Source: UBA1672 sp964351365 (GTDB taxonomy: Bacteria; Pseudomonadota; Alphaproteobacteria; Micavibrionales; Micavibrionaceae). From it: a DNA stretch of 64,000 bases. Below the pieces are notes generated by a model. That model was not told the origin of the DNA and did not search any database. It was given only the letters and a program-made list of their open reading frames with translations. Location of the stretch: the NCBI GenBank assembly GCA_964351365.1, contig CAYGNP010000002.1, positions 62,001-126,000 of the forward strand, read 5' to 3'. Below are positions 33,793 through 42,120 of this stretch, piece by piece (within the stretch, counting starts at the first letter, position 1; each line of letters opens with the position of its first letter). Made by a program: the position numbers and the translations under genes.

Positions 33793-34847
33793 ACAAATCC
33801 TGCGGGTTTTAGGCCGCTGCCGGCATGGAAGCACATGACCTTAAACAGCTCACCCATTTGATCAGGGGCGATAAGGCGCATCAAGTCTTTTGTGACGTCT
33901 TTTTGCTTGCTCAGGGCGGCGGCGCGATGCTCTATGCCCAGATTGAGCAAAAACTGGCGCTGAGTGACCAATGTTTCACGTGAAACATTACGTGAACAAA
34001 CGGTGCGGATCAGGGCATCAAAATCGACATGGGCGGTTAAATCTGCGTTTCCTATATCCTTTATAGAATTGACATATTTATGATTCTTAACAGCCTGAAG
34101 CGTTTCGCCGTGATGTGATTTTTTGTGACCGTAGTCGATAAATAGAGCCGCGCCATTATTGGCGATGAGGTGTTCGGCACATTGATTTATAAATTTAATA
34201 CGATCCGGCGCGATTTCATAAATTGAGTTGGATGTTGTTTTTTGCGGAAGATAGCTTAGGAGATCCTTTGGCGCAGCCTGCCATGCGAACTCAAACCCCT
34301 TTGGACCATTAATTATCACACGTTTTTGCCAGCCCTTTGAATCGCGCATTAATTGCTCAATAGGTAGCGCATCAAGGAATTCGTTGCCGATAAGGATGGC
34401 GGGGGTTTTTGACTGTGGCAAACCTTCATGCCATGTTATATTTATGGTTTCAGTGTGCTTCTTGAGGGTAAGCTTTTGTTTTTCTCTCAAAAGGGGGCTT
34501 GATTCAATGAGGTGGATTTTTACAGTTTTGGTAAAATCATCGACTTTGCAGGCGATGCGCAGAATATCTGCCATGAGCGTGCCTCGCCCGGGTCCAAACT
34601 CAATTATATCAAGGGGCGTTTTGTCCATTTGTTGCCAAAGGTCAATCAGCCAAGCCGCCAGCATTTCACCAAACATTTGTGATATTTCCGGTGCGGTCGT
34701 AAAATCCCCTGTTGTACCAAAAGGGTCGCGGGTGGAGTAGTATCCATACTCTGGATGGATTAAGGCGTGGCTCATGAATGCAGATAAATCCATTGATCCG
34801 TTTTTATGGATTAGCTCTCTCAGGTATTGCTCAAGCGCGCCTGACAT
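33789..34847 (-). CDS. SAM-dependent methyltransferase, MidA/NDUFAF7 family (DUF185)
   Basis: A 352-residue class I methyltransferase of the family whose mitochondrial member NDUFAF7 methylates an arginine of complex I. Motifs: HPEYGYYSTRDPFGTTGDFTTAPEISQMFGE near the N-terminus, IEFGPGRGTLMAD (SAM-binding glycine loop), LIGNEFLDALPIEQ and ALFIDYGH. The start ATG 34847 (MSGALEQYL) overlaps the last 17 bases of lgt; the extra frame to 34880 lies inside lgt. It is the middle gene of the lgt-DUF185-pgeF operon common in alphaproteobacteria. Confidence 0.92.
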   Translation of the reverse strand: MSGALEQYLRELIHKNGSMDLSAFMSHALIHPEYGYYSTRDPFGTTGDFTTAPEISQMFGEMLAAWLIDLWQQMDKTPLDIIEFGPGRGTLMADILRIACKVDDFTKTVKIHLIESSPLLREKQKLTLKKHTETINITWHEGLPQSKTPAILIGNEFLDALPIEQLMRDSKGWQKRVIINGPKGFEFAWQAAPKDLLSYLPQKTTSNSIYEIAPDRIKFINQCAEHLIANNGAALFIDYGHKKSHHGETLQAVKNHKYVNSIKDIGNADLTAHVDFDALIRTVCSRNVSRETLVTQRQFLLNLGIEHRAAALSKQKDVTKDLMRLIAPDQMGELFKVMCFHAGSGLKPAGFV

Positions 34848-35634
34848 CGGAGAATTTTCTTTGCGAAGCCAGATAAACAAGCGCTGCGCCGCACAGGATC
34901 ATGGGCAAGCACAGGATTTGCCCCATGGACATAAAGCCAGCAATCAGGCCAATTTGTTCGTCTGGTTCGCGGACGAATTCAACAAGTGCGCGGAAAAGCC
35001 CGTATCCGATGAGGAAGATGCCGGAAATTGTTCCGGTGTGCACCTTGTCTGAGCGCGTTAAAGCGCGCAGGATGAAGAATAGCACGATCCCTTCCAGTGC
35101 GGCTTCGTATAGCTGGCTGGGGTGACGGGGGGCGATGCCGCCGCCGGGAAAAACAATACCCCATGGCAGTTTTGTTGGCGTGCCGTAAAGCTCGCCATTA
35201 ATGAAATTAGCCATGCGGCCAAAAAACAGGCCGATCGGCGCGGCGGCGCATACAATATCGGAGAGTCTGAATACGTTGATTTTCCGCAAATGTGCAAAGA
35301 GCAACATGGCAAGCACAAGCCCGAGAACGCCCCCGTGAAAGGACATGCCCCCCTTCCAGATTTTGACAATTTCGAGAGGGTTTTCCAGGAAATATCCGGG
35401 TTGATAGAACAAAACATAGCCAAGACGCCCACCCAGGATTACAGCCAGTACAGCATAGGTTAAAAAATCGTCGATATCGTCTGTATTGGGCCTGTGCTCA
35501 GCGTTTTTAACCAGCCCCAAGCAATAGCGCCAGCCAAGCAAGAACCCAGCGAGATAAGCCAATGCGTACCAACGGATGACTAGCGGGCCCAGTTGAAGGG
35601 CGATGGGGTCGATTTGAAAACTTAAGAATTCCAT
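34831..35634 (-). CDS. lgt: Prolipoprotein diacylglyceryl transferase
   Basis: Inner-membrane enzyme that moves diacylglycerol from phosphatidylglycerol to the lipobox cysteine of prolipoproteins, the first step of lipoprotein maturation. The 267-residue protein has about seven membrane segments and the Lgt signature GRMANFINGELYG, with Arg and Glu residues of the active site, plus HPSQLYEA and FREPDEQIG-like C-terminal motifs. The OmpA-type lipoprotein at 18240 is a likely client. First gene of the operon with the DUF185 methyltransferase and pgeF. Confidence 0.96.
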   Translation of the reverse strand: MEFLSFQIDPIALQLGPLVIRWYALAYLAGFLLGWRYCLGLVKNAEHRPNTDDIDDFLTYAVLAVILGGRLGYVLFYQPGYFLENPLEIVKIWKGGMSFHGGVLGLVLAMLLFAHLRKINVFRLSDIVCAAAPIGLFFGRMANFINGELYGTPTKLPWGIVFPGGGIAPRHPSQLYEAALEGIVLFFILRALTRSDKVHTGTISGIFLIGYGLFRALVEFVREPDEQIGLIAGFMSMGQILCLPMILCGAALVYLASQRKFSDVRRA

Positions 35635-35777
35635 GCACTATCCTTATCCCGAACATGGGGTAAAAAAAAGCTCTTTTTTTAGGCTTATTTCATACACATC
35701 AAAATCCAAGATTCTTTGACATGGTGATTGCGGGGGCAGAATTTGTTGTGCTACAACCGTGCAATTCAAAATGAGTA

Positions 35778-36017
35778 ATGCAGATGTCGAAACGGGAAAA
35801 AATACTGGATGATATTGCGCGTTTAGCCGGTGGCGCTGTTGGCCTCATGAGCGATGCGAGCAAGCATGCGAAAGAGAATGTGCGTATATATGCCCATAGT
35901 GCCGCGCAGAGCATCGATTTAGTGCCGCGCGAGGATTATGAGGCGCTCGAAGCAATTGTGCATGATTTGCAGGCGCGGGTTGAAATTTTGGAAGGTAAGG
36001 GCAAGAATAAATCATGA
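35778..36017 (+). CDS. ubiK: UbiK family accessory protein (DUF526)
   Basis: A 79-residue helical protein of the UbiK/YqiC family, which in gammaproteobacteria helps assemble the ubiquinone-synthesis complex and binds membranes. Visible pattern: an amphipathic helix KREKILDDIARLAGGAVGLM, then a C-terminal coiled coil VPREDYEALEAIVHDLQARVEILE. A second ATG two codons in is an alternative start. The stop overlaps the next gene start by 4 bp. 143 bp separates it from the divergent lgt gene. Confidence 0.82.
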   Translation: MQMSKREKILDDIARLAGGAVGLMSDASKHAKENVRIYAHSAAQSIDLVPREDYEALEAIVHDLQARVEILEGKGKNKS

Positions 36018-36523
36018 CAGATCACATGAGTCATTCCCTAGATGAACATGAGGCGCCGGTGCATCCGCTGGAGCGGGTTGAGAGCGTTCTTGCGGAGCAT
36101 AACTGGAATTTTGATCGTGTGAGCGTGGATTCACTTTGCTTAAATATACAAGGATCGGCCTGTGTTTATCATATTGTTTTTATCTGGCAGGAGCCGCTTG
36201 ATATGCTCCAGATTTCTTGTGAGTACGGCCTGAAAATTCATGATGTTCATGCACAGGATGCTTTACGAACCGTGATGGAGATGAACTTATCTCTATGGAT
36301 GGGACATTTTGAATTTTCACACCGTGATTTGCGCCCACGATACCGTCATGGGATTATTATGCAAGGTGGCGCGGGCATGCATAATGCCATTGAGGATTTC
36401 ATTGAAATTTCGTTGGCGCAATGTGAGCAGCATATCAGCGTTTTTCAAATGCTTGCGGATGAGCGCCCTATTCTTCCTGAGCTTCTGTCTTTGGCGCTGA
36501 TGGAAACAGCCGGGGAATCGTAG
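36014..36523 (+). CDS. YbjN domain-containing protein
   Basis: A 169-residue cytosolic protein of the YbjN/type III secretion chaperone-like fold, known as a putative sensory transduction regulator. Pattern: HPLERVESVLAEHNWNFDRVS, then ALRTVMEMNLSLWMGHFEF and RYRHGIIMQGG, typical of alphaproteobacterial YbjN proteins. No catalytic residues are known. It is translationally coupled to ubiK (4 bp overlap) and ends 1 bp before proC, in an arrangement shared by many alphaproteobacteria. Confidence 0.85.
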   Translation: MTDHMSHSLDEHEAPVHPLERVESVLAEHNWNFDRVSVDSLCLNIQGSACVYHIVFIWQEPLDMLQISCEYGLKIHDVHAQDALRTVMEMNLSLWMGHFEFSHRDLRPRYRHGIIMQGGAGMHNAIEDFIEISLAQCEQHISVFQMLADERPILPELLSLALMETAGES

Positions 36524-36524
36524 G

Positions 36525-37334
36525 GTGAGCTCGAGCCTGTCTATTGTGCTCGTTGGCTGTGGGAAGATGGGCGGCGCTATGGTCAGGGCATGGCTTGATG
36601 CGGGTTTTGTAAAAGATATTCACATTATTGATCCCGTTGAGCCAGTGGCCCTTATGAATTCTGAGGCAAAGATTGCGCATAGCAAATCTTTTGGTGGTCA
36701 GAAAATTGAAACAGATATCCTTGTTTTAGCGGTTAAGCCGCAAGTTTTGAAGGTTGCCTCAGGGGGAGTTATGGGAGCATTATCCCCGAAGACCCCCGTT
36801 CTTTCGATTGCGGCGGGGCAAAGCCTTGATGTGCTTGGGGGGTGTTTTGGCAAGGCGCAGCCGATTATCCGCTCTATGCCCAACACGCCGGCGGCGATTG
36901 GGCGTGGGGTCAGCGTTTCGGTTGCCAATTCTCACGCTAGCCCTGCGCAGAAAGAAATTTGTGGGCGACTGCTTGGGGCGTGCGGCCATCATTACTGGGT
37001 GGAGGATGAGGGCCTGATTGATAGCGTCACAGCGCTTTCCGGCAGTGGGCCTGCTTATGTGTTTTATATGATTGAGGCGCTTACGCGGGCGGGCGAGCAG
37101 ATCGGGCTGGATGCGGCGCTGGCTGCAGCGCTGGCGCGACAGACGGTTATTGGTAGTGCGGCGCTGGCGGAGGCGCAGGCGGATATTTCGCCCGCGGTTT
37201 TGCGGCAAAATGTAACGAGCCCGGGGGGGACAACTCAGGCCGGGCTTGAAGTTCTAATGGACGGCCGGTTTGATGATATCTTGCTCGAAACGCTGAAGGC
37301 CGCCAAGGCGCGCTCTGAAGCGCTTAAGGGTTAG
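36525..37334 (+). CDS. proC: Pyrroline-5-carboxylate reductase
   Basis: Reduces pyrroline-5-carboxylate to proline with NAD(P)H. It starts with GTG at 36525, one base after the preceding stop. The 269-residue protein has the Rossmann motif VGCGKMGGAM (10-19), SMPNTPAAIGRGV, and the C-terminal ALSGSGPAYVFYMIEAL and VTSPGGTTQAGLEVL substrate-binding motifs. Its last 11 bases overlap the convergent mucR-type gene (37324-37334). Confidence 0.96.
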   Translation: MSSSLSIVLVGCGKMGGAMVRAWLDAGFVKDIHIIDPVEPVALMNSEAKIAHSKSFGGQKIETDILVLAVKPQVLKVASGGVMGALSPKTPVLSIAAGQSLDVLGGCFGKAQPIIRSMPNTPAAIGRGVSVSVANSHASPAQKEICGRLLGACGHHYWVEDEGLIDSVTALSGSGPAYVFYMIEALTRAGEQIGLDAALAAALARQTVIGSAALAEAQADISPAVLRQNVTSPGGTTQAGLEVLMDGRFDDILLETLKAAKARSEALKG

Positions 37335-37731
37335 TTGCGCGGCCAAGGCCGATATCTTTTGCAAGGCGGCTGCGTTTTTCAGCATAGTTCGGGGCAACCA
37401 TCGGATAATCGGCAGGCAGACCCCAGCGTTCGCGGTATTGATCCGGGCTCATGTTATAGGCCGTTTTCAAGTGGCGCTTGAGCATTTTAAGCTGTTTGCC
37501 GTCTTCGAGGCAAATCAGATAGTCTGGTGTTATGGAGCGCTTGATCGGCACGGCAGGTTGCGGGCGATCCGCTAGTGTTCTGGTTTCAACGCCAGCATTA
37601 TTAAGAGATTTATAAACCTGATCAATTAAGTTTGGAATATCCTCGGGGTTGAGTGCGTTGTTTGAAACATAGGCTGATACAAGTTCGGTTGTTAGGCCTA
37701 GTAAAACTTCGCGCTCAATTTCTTTGTCCAT
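37324..37731 (-). CDS. MucR/Ros-family zinc-finger transcriptional regulator
   Basis: A 135-residue regulator of the Ros/MucR family, which is largely confined to alphaproteobacteria and acts as an H-NS-like or gene-specific repressor. The prokaryotic zinc finger lies at about 75-100 (ITPDYLICLEDGKQLKMLKRHL...) with Cys, Asp and two His as likely ligands, followed by MSPDQYRERWGLPADYPMVAP and YAEKRSRLAKDIGLG. The N-terminal half is the oligomerisation region. A perfect palindrome TGAAC-N4-GTTCA lies 22 bp upstream. tsaB lies upstream on the same strand. Confidence 0.94.
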   Translation of the reverse strand: MDKEIEREVLLGLTTELVSAYVSNNALNPEDIPNLIDQVYKSLNNAGVETRTLADRPQPAVPIKRSITPDYLICLEDGKQLKMLKRHLKTAYNMSPDQYRERWGLPADYPMVAPNYAEKRSRLAKDIGLGRATNP

Positions 37732-37752
37732 AAATCCCTACCCTTTACTTTG

Positions 37753-37766
37753 TGAACCTTCGTTCA
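37753..37766. promoter_or_regulatory. Palindrome upstream of the mucR-type gene
   Basis: TGAAC-CTTC-GTTCA is a perfect inverted repeat 22 bp before the start codon at 37731. It has the shape of a regulator site. It resembles the Gram-positive SOS box, but LexA of alphaproteobacteria uses a direct repeat, so I do not assign it to LexA. Autoregulation is only a guess. Confidence 0.3.
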
Positions 37767-37816
37767 TTTTTTGAAGACACAAAAATACACGCTTCGCGGG
37801 TAATCACAAGGGGGAT

Positions 37817-38491
37817 TTAAGCTTTGATGCTGATTTTTCTGGCTTTTCTTTTTGGTGTTCCGATTTCTGCACCCCTTAAATATATGGGGTCGGAATTTAT
37901 GGCTTCGGGGGTGTGTTGATAAATAGTATGTGCCAGCTCCGCCAGTTTTTCCATGCTGATTTTTTCAATAGTCTCAAACGAGGATGAGGGTGGAAAATTC
38001 GCCTCGCTCTGAAGGCGCTGATTTGCGTTACCTATAATGTGGCAATTCTGCGTATTAATTTTTTTCATAATTTGTTCAGCCGTTAAGCATTGGGGCAGCT
38101 CATCCCTAAATTTAAAATAGAAATCGTGGCGTTTTGTTTCCAAAACTATGGACAGCATTTTCTTCTCTTTATTCTCATTTGCAGAGTGAGCAATTGCATC
38201 AAAAGTTGACACGCCCGCGACGGGCACTGAGAGCACCTGACCCAGCGTCTTTGCGGTTATAAGGCCAATACGCAACCCTGCAAAAGCTCCGGGTCCTTGG
38301 GTTACAGCGATCATACCCAAATCAGAGAAGGATTTTTTGGCATCATCAAGAACCGATTGAACCATGGGGATGAGACATTCTGACTGCCCACGCTCCATGG
38401 GTGTGAACCGCTCTATTGTATTTTTAGTTTGCGTATCATAAAGACCGACTGAGCAGCCTTGGAGCGCGGTATCAAGGGCGAGGATTAACAT
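37817..38491 (-). CDS. tsaB: tRNA threonylcarbamoyladenosine biosynthesis protein TsaB
   Basis: Partner of TsaD/TsaE in making t6A37 on ANN-decoding tRNAs. The 224-residue protein has the ASKHA-fold N-terminus LILALDTALQGCSVGLYD, the phosphate region VTQGPGAFAGLRIGL and VAGVSTFDAIA. Slightly long C-terminal part with a basic end (PKRKARKIS). It lies 9 bp after the nfu gene; rimI, which often follows tsaB, is absent here and the mucR-type gene comes next. Confidence 0.92.
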   Translation of the reverse strand: MLILALDTALQGCSVGLYDTQTKNTIERFTPMERGQSECLIPMVQSVLDDAKKSFSDLGMIAVTQGPGAFAGLRIGLITAKTLGQVLSVPVAGVSTFDAIAHSANENKEKKMLSIVLETKRHDFYFKFRDELPQCLTAEQIMKKINTQNCHIIGNANQRLQSEANFPPSSSFETIEKISMEKLAELAHTIYQHTPEAINSDPIYLRGAEIGTPKRKARKISIKA

Positions 38492-38500
38492 CTTAAACTT

Positions 38501-39061
38501 TTAATATTCTGCCGAAGGTCGGACTTCTTTAACTTCGGGTATGTAGTGCCTGAGCATGTTTTCAATGCCGCTTTTGAGGGTTGCAGTAGAGCTTGGGCAA
38601 CCAGAGCAGGCTCCCTGCATTTGCAGAAAGACAATGCCATCTTCAAAGCGGTCAAAGACGATATCTCCGCCATCCATAGCCACCATTGGCCGCACGCGCT
38701 CTTCCAGCAATTCCTTGATTTGCTTTGTAATTTCATCATCTTCCTGTGCGGGCTTTGTTTCGGCGACTTCGATATTTTTGTCGATGATCGGCTGGCCGGT
38801 AGAAAGATGATCCATTAAAAGGGCAAGAACCATAGGTTTCAGCATCGGCCAGTCAGTGTCATCGGCCTTTGTGATCGAGATAAAATCCGTGGAGAGAAAT
38901 ACACGCGTTACGCCGGTTATTCCAAAAAGACGTTTTGCCAAAGGTGATTTTCCTGCATCAGCAGAAGAGGAAAAATCGATTGTGCCTTGTTCAAGAATAG
39001 GCTGGCCGGGCAAAAATTTTAACGTTGCCGGGTTTGGTGTCTCTTGAGTTTGTATAAACAT
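38501..39061 (-). CDS. NifU-family iron-sulfur carrier (Nfu)
   Basis: An A-type/Nfu scaffold protein that delivers Fe-S clusters. The 186-residue protein has an N-terminal Nfu domain (MFIQTQETPNPATLKFLPG, typical of alphaproteobacterial and mitochondrial NFU1) and a C-terminal NifU-like domain with the cluster-binding GACSGCPSS (CxxC at about 154-157). The link segment (95-110) is acidic. It sits between usp and tsaB, a widespread alphaproteobacterial order. Confidence 0.94.
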   Translation of the reverse strand: MFIQTQETPNPATLKFLPGQPILEQGTIDFSSSADAGKSPLAKRLFGITGVTRVFLSTDFISITKADDTDWPMLKPMVLALLMDHLSTGQPIIDKNIEVAETKPAQEDDEITKQIKELLEERVRPMVAMDGGDIVFDRFEDGIVFLQMQGACSGCPSSTATLKSGIENMLRHYIPEVKEVRPSAEY

Positions 39062-39118
39062 GAGCGGGTGTCCTTTGATTTAAATCACCCCTATCTATAT
39101 AGAATGCGGCGGTTTTGT

Positions 39119-39583
39119 TCAAGACTCAACCAGATCGGAGATGATGAGCAAAGGCACAGGCAGCTTTGAGAGCCCTTTGCCGGAGAAATAGGAAACCAGC
39201 GGCCCGGGATTTGATGACGGGGCAGCCGCCAGAACAAGGGCAGCGATGTTGGGATTTTCCCTGATTACCTTGAGGATAAGGTCAGTATATTCTCCCTCCT
39301 CTATGCAAACCATCGGGATTTTTGATGTTTTTTCAATTGTTGTGCCGGCGGCGCGCCATATCATTTGCTCTGCCTTTTTGCGCATTTCCTCACGCACACG
39401 ATCTTCGACATTTTGCCAATTTTGGACGTGAACACGCTCTATGACATAAAGAAGCGCAACATAGCCATCTTCGGCGTTCGCGAATTCTGCGGCCTGAATG
39501 ATCGCTTTTTCACACTCTTCGGTATCGTCAATAATGACAAGATAGACGCCTTTGCGCTTTTTTGAATCAGATTTTTTAGTCAT
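39119..39583 (-). CDS. Universal stress protein
   Basis: A 154-residue UspA-fold protein starting at ATG 39583, chosen because GGAG lies 8 bases upstream; the open frame reaches 39598. The pattern VYLVIIDDTEECEKAIIQAAEFANAEDG at the N-terminus and the final strand LPVPLLIISD are typical Usp elements, but the ATP-binding GxxG-x9-GS loop is only loosely kept (SSNPGPLVSYFSGKG). Role in stress survival is by family analogy. Lies between the TIGR02186 gene and nfu. Confidence 0.85.
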   Translation of the reverse strand: MTKKSDSKKRKGVYLVIIDDTEECEKAIIQAAEFANAEDGYVALLYVIERVHVQNWQNVEDRVREEMRKKAEQMIWRAAGTTIEKTSKIPMVCIEEGEYTDLILKVIRENPNIAALVLAAAPSSNPGPLVSYFSGKGLSKLPVPLLIISDLVES

Positions 39584-39602
39584 ATGTGCTCCACACAAAT
39601 AT

Positions 39603-40346
39603 TCACAGTTTAACTTTTAACACACTAATGGCCCAGCCTGCAAAAACGGCGATGGCTATACATGTGAGTGCGTATAGCAATTTATTTTTATGAGCTGCAT
39701 TATATATAAATGCATTTAACCCAACCTGCTCGACTTTGAAAATATCATAGCTGTGCTCTTTGGCTACTCCATTTTTTATGAGGTAGCTGTGGATATGATA
39801 TTCACCCGTGGGGACAGATGCGGGAATATTAAAGCGTGCATGGAAAAAATTTTCGCTTAGAAATTCGATTTTGGCGGGCTCATCAAAAAAAACATGTTGC
39901 TGAATTTTTTTTGCCTTTAATGCGTTTTGAAAATCAACTGTGTTGGCGAGATTGCCGGATTCATTTTTGGTCAGTGATTTTATGATTGCTTCAAAGCCTA
40001 TGCCATTTTTGAACAATATTTCCCTTTTTTTGTCGTTTTTGACATCAAGTGTGGAGGCAAAGTTGTAATATGTGGGAACACCATTGAAGGCAATATAAGA
40101 TGTATTTATCCATGCCCCCATGATGCGCGCCTTTTTCCAGATGGTCATATCGACCTTCGGGCCTTCAAGGACGATGGCTATATCGGCGGAGGTGTCTCGG
40201 CGGTCGCCAAATACATCAATCGATGCACCACCAAAGCCAACTGTGACGTCAATATGGTCGTTTGCAGTTTTAATGGTTAAATCTTTCGCCTGAGCACATG
40301 GTACAGACAAAAACAACAATAGCAAGGCTATGAAATATTTCATCAT
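39603..40346 (-). CDS. TIGR02186-like exported protein with C-terminal membrane anchor
   Basis: A 247-residue protein with signal peptide (about 1-19, cut after AQA) and a single C-terminal transmembrane helix (about 222-242). The body contains IDVTVGFGGASIDVFGDRRD and WINTSYIAFNGVPTYYNFAST, the pattern of the TIGR02186 family, which is unique to proteobacteria and nearly always sits beside a TauE/SafE permease. The start overlaps the TauE stop (ATGA), so they are coupled; a joint role in export of a sulfur-containing or other anion is inference. Confidence 0.85.
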   Translation of the reverse strand: MMKYFIALLLLFLSVPCAQAKDLTIKTANDHIDVTVGFGGASIDVFGDRRDTSADIAIVLEGPKVDMTIWKKARIMGAWINTSYIAFNGVPTYYNFASTLDVKNDKKREILFKNGIGFEAIIKSLTKNESGNLANTVDFQNALKAKKIQQHVFFDEPAKIEFLSENFFHARFNIPASVPTGEYHIHSYLIKNGVAKEHSYDIFKVEQVGLNAFIYNAAHKNKLLYALTCIAIAVFAGWAISVLKVKL

Positions 40347-41254
40347 TTCTCTGTAACCACATAGATTTCTTTGGGCTCGATGAAAAGCTGCATTGCCATT
40401 TGGGAGCAAACGCCAAGAACGAGCAGGGCAAGAATAATTCGCGCGCGCGCGCCTGTCACCTTGCGGGAGGCCAAAACGCCAATTTGTGCTCCAATAACGC
40501 CGCCGATGATGAGAAAAAAGGCAAGCATGATATCGACGCTGTTGCTGATGGTGGCGTGCATGATGGTGGCGAAAGCACTTGTGAAGATAATCTGAAATAG
40601 CGACGTTCCGGCCACAAGCAGCGGCGGCATGCCAATAATATAAATCATTGCGGGGACGAGCAGGAAGCCCCCGCCTACGCCCATTGTGGCCACGAGGAAG
40701 CCGCTGAGTGCGCCTATCGAGAGAGGCACGATGGCGCTGATGTATAGTTTTGAGCGGGGAAAGCGCATTTTATACGGAAGGCGTGAGATGAGAGAAGGGG
40801 ATTTCAGGCGGTTAAATTCTGATTTCATGGTTTTTTTCTTGAGGGTGGTAAATAGCCCCTCGAAGAGCATCATCACCCCGATTGTGCCGAGCAGGAGAAT
40901 GTACAGCAGCGCAATAATGAGGTCTATTTGGCCGATATACTTGATGAACTGGAAGAAAAATATTCCTATAACCGTGCCGAACAGGCCGCCAGCAAGCATT
41001 ACACTGGCGACGAGGAAATCCACGTGGCCACGTCGCCAATAGCTGAGCACACCACTGGTTCCTGAAGCGATGAGCTGGCTTCCCTGTGTGCCAACAGCGA
41101 TGGCCGCAGGTATGCCCATGAAAATGAGTAGCGGGGTTGTTAAAAATCCTCCACCTACGCCGAAGACGCCAGAGATGAAGCCGACAAACATGCCGAGCAT
41201 GAAAATCATTTCTACAGAAACACTCATTTCCGCGATGGGAAGATAGATTTGCAT
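40343..41254 (-). CDS. TauE/SafE-family sulfite/sulfonate exporter-like permease
   Basis: A 304-residue membrane protein with about eight helices and the two TauE repeats, FVGFISGVFGVGGGFLTTPLLIF and GALSGFLVATMGVGGGFLLVPAMIY. The start at 41254 (MQIYLPIAEMSV) is chosen as the form typical of alphaproteobacterial homologues; the open frame to 41299 is an unconvincing extension. Coupled to the TIGR02186 gene. A CGCGCGCGCGC run in its coding sequence is synonymous-codon use, not a feature. Substrate unknown. Confidence 0.9.
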   Translation of the reverse strand: MQIYLPIAEMSVSVEMIFMLGMFVGFISGVFGVGGGFLTTPLLIFMGIPAAIAVGTQGSQLIASGTSGVLSYWRRGHVDFLVASVMLAGGLFGTVIGIFFFQFIKYIGQIDLIIALLYILLLGTIGVMMLFEGLFTTLKKKTMKSEFNRLKSPSLISRLPYKMRFPRSKLYISAIVPLSIGALSGFLVATMGVGGGFLLVPAMIYIIGMPPLLVAGTSLFQIIFTSAFATIMHATISNSVDIMLAFFLIIGGVIGAQIGVLASRKVTGARARIILALLVLGVCSQMAMQLFIEPKEIYVVTEK

Positions 41255-41296
41255 CCGCGTATAACCCGATCTTGTAATTTTTTCACACACACATAG

Positions 41297-41310
41297 CACG
41301 CTAATGCGTG
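41297..41310. promoter_or_regulatory. Palindrome upstream of the TauE/SafE gene
   Basis: CACGC-TAAT-GCGTG is a perfect 5-bp inverted repeat 43 bp before the TauE start at 41254, in the 109 bp between that gene and the next. It is a candidate operator for the TauE-TIGR02186 pair; no factor is identified. Confidence 0.3.
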
Positions 41311-41363
41311 GGATGCAAAATTCAAGTTTTTATAAGGTGTATCTTATTTTTATACGCCGAAAT

Positions 41364-42020
41364 TTAGAATTTGTAAGAGTCCAGCTCTTCTGGTCCCAAA
41401 ACCTCAACAGGCTTGTCGTTCAAGAAGGCTCTGTAATGACCGCTTGGGGAGACATGACGAACATTTTTGAAGTCGATTGATTTCACGACATTCAAGAATG
41501 CAGGGCGCCATTTTTTGTAAACGCTTGCTTCGGCTGAGCAGTCTACGGCATACATTTGATCATGGTAGAGGGAGGCGAACATCACGCCGCGCTTACGGAC
41601 AATCTGGCCCTCTGCAGTTTCAAAGGATGCTTCGGCCATGCTCGCGAATCCAAGGCCTAATCCGGCCTCATCCTTGAAAGTATCTACGACAACCTCGTTG
41701 TAGTCACCCAAATAATCTTTCCAGAATTCGTGGCTGTAGGCAATTTTTTGGATATCAGAATCGAATTTTGGTGGGTAGATGACAAAGCGTCGGTCGGAAC
41801 GCACGCGAACCTTGCAGATGGCGTGATCATTTACGCCGGGACCCGCAATGGTGAGCTTGTCATCGGCTTTCTGGTTGTTAATTACGGCCCACGTGTCAGG
41901 AAAGCTTATGGTGAAGCGGTCATCCTGATCTTCATAAAAGAAGATTTCCGCATGCGCGGATAGTGACATCGTGAGACAGCAAGCAGACACAAAAAGAAGG
42001 GATTTGAATTTAGAAAGCAT
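41364..42020 (-). CDS. Exported protein of unknown function
   Basis: A 218-residue secreted protein with a clear signal peptide (residues 1-24, cut after AHA-E). The mature part begins IFFYEDQDDRFTISFPDTWAVINN, a pattern seen in PsbP/DUF1795-like beta domains that start with a short strand pair, but the match is weak. Two cysteines remain in the mature region. It lies between TauE and trpS on the same strand with 101-109 bp gaps, so probably its own unit. Function not known. Confidence 0.65.
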   Translation of the reverse strand: MLSKFKSLLFVSACCLTMSLSAHAEIFFYEDQDDRFTISFPDTWAVINNQKADDKLTIAGPGVNDHAICKVRVRSDRRFVIYPPKFDSDIQKIAYSHEFWKDYLGDYNEVVVDTFKDEAGLGLGFASMAEASFETAEGQIVRKRGVMFASLYHDQMYAVDCSAEASVYKKWRPAFLNVVKSIDFKNVRHVSPSGHYRAFLNDKPVEVLGPEELDSYKF

Positions 42021-42120
42021 ATTTATATTTACCTAGAACGCGTTAACTCGGCTTCTATTGTGCTATGTTAATGACAAAAAAGCAAACATCTTCTTTTATC
42101 TTACCCCTGATTATTTCTTT

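Noticed and set aside
35661..35680. A8-G-CT-C-T7 run upstream of lgt as a terminator
   Set aside because: The possible hairpin has a two-base loop and only A-T pairs, so it would not be stable.
37753..37766. SOS box of the Gram-positive type (GAAC-N4-GTTC)
   Set aside because: Alphaproteobacterial LexA uses the direct repeat GTTC-N7-GTTC; the palindrome is kept only as an unassigned site.
40437..40449. CGCGCGCGCGC run
   Set aside because: It lies inside the TauE gene and codes for Ala/Arg residues; no sign of a Z-DNA or repeat function.
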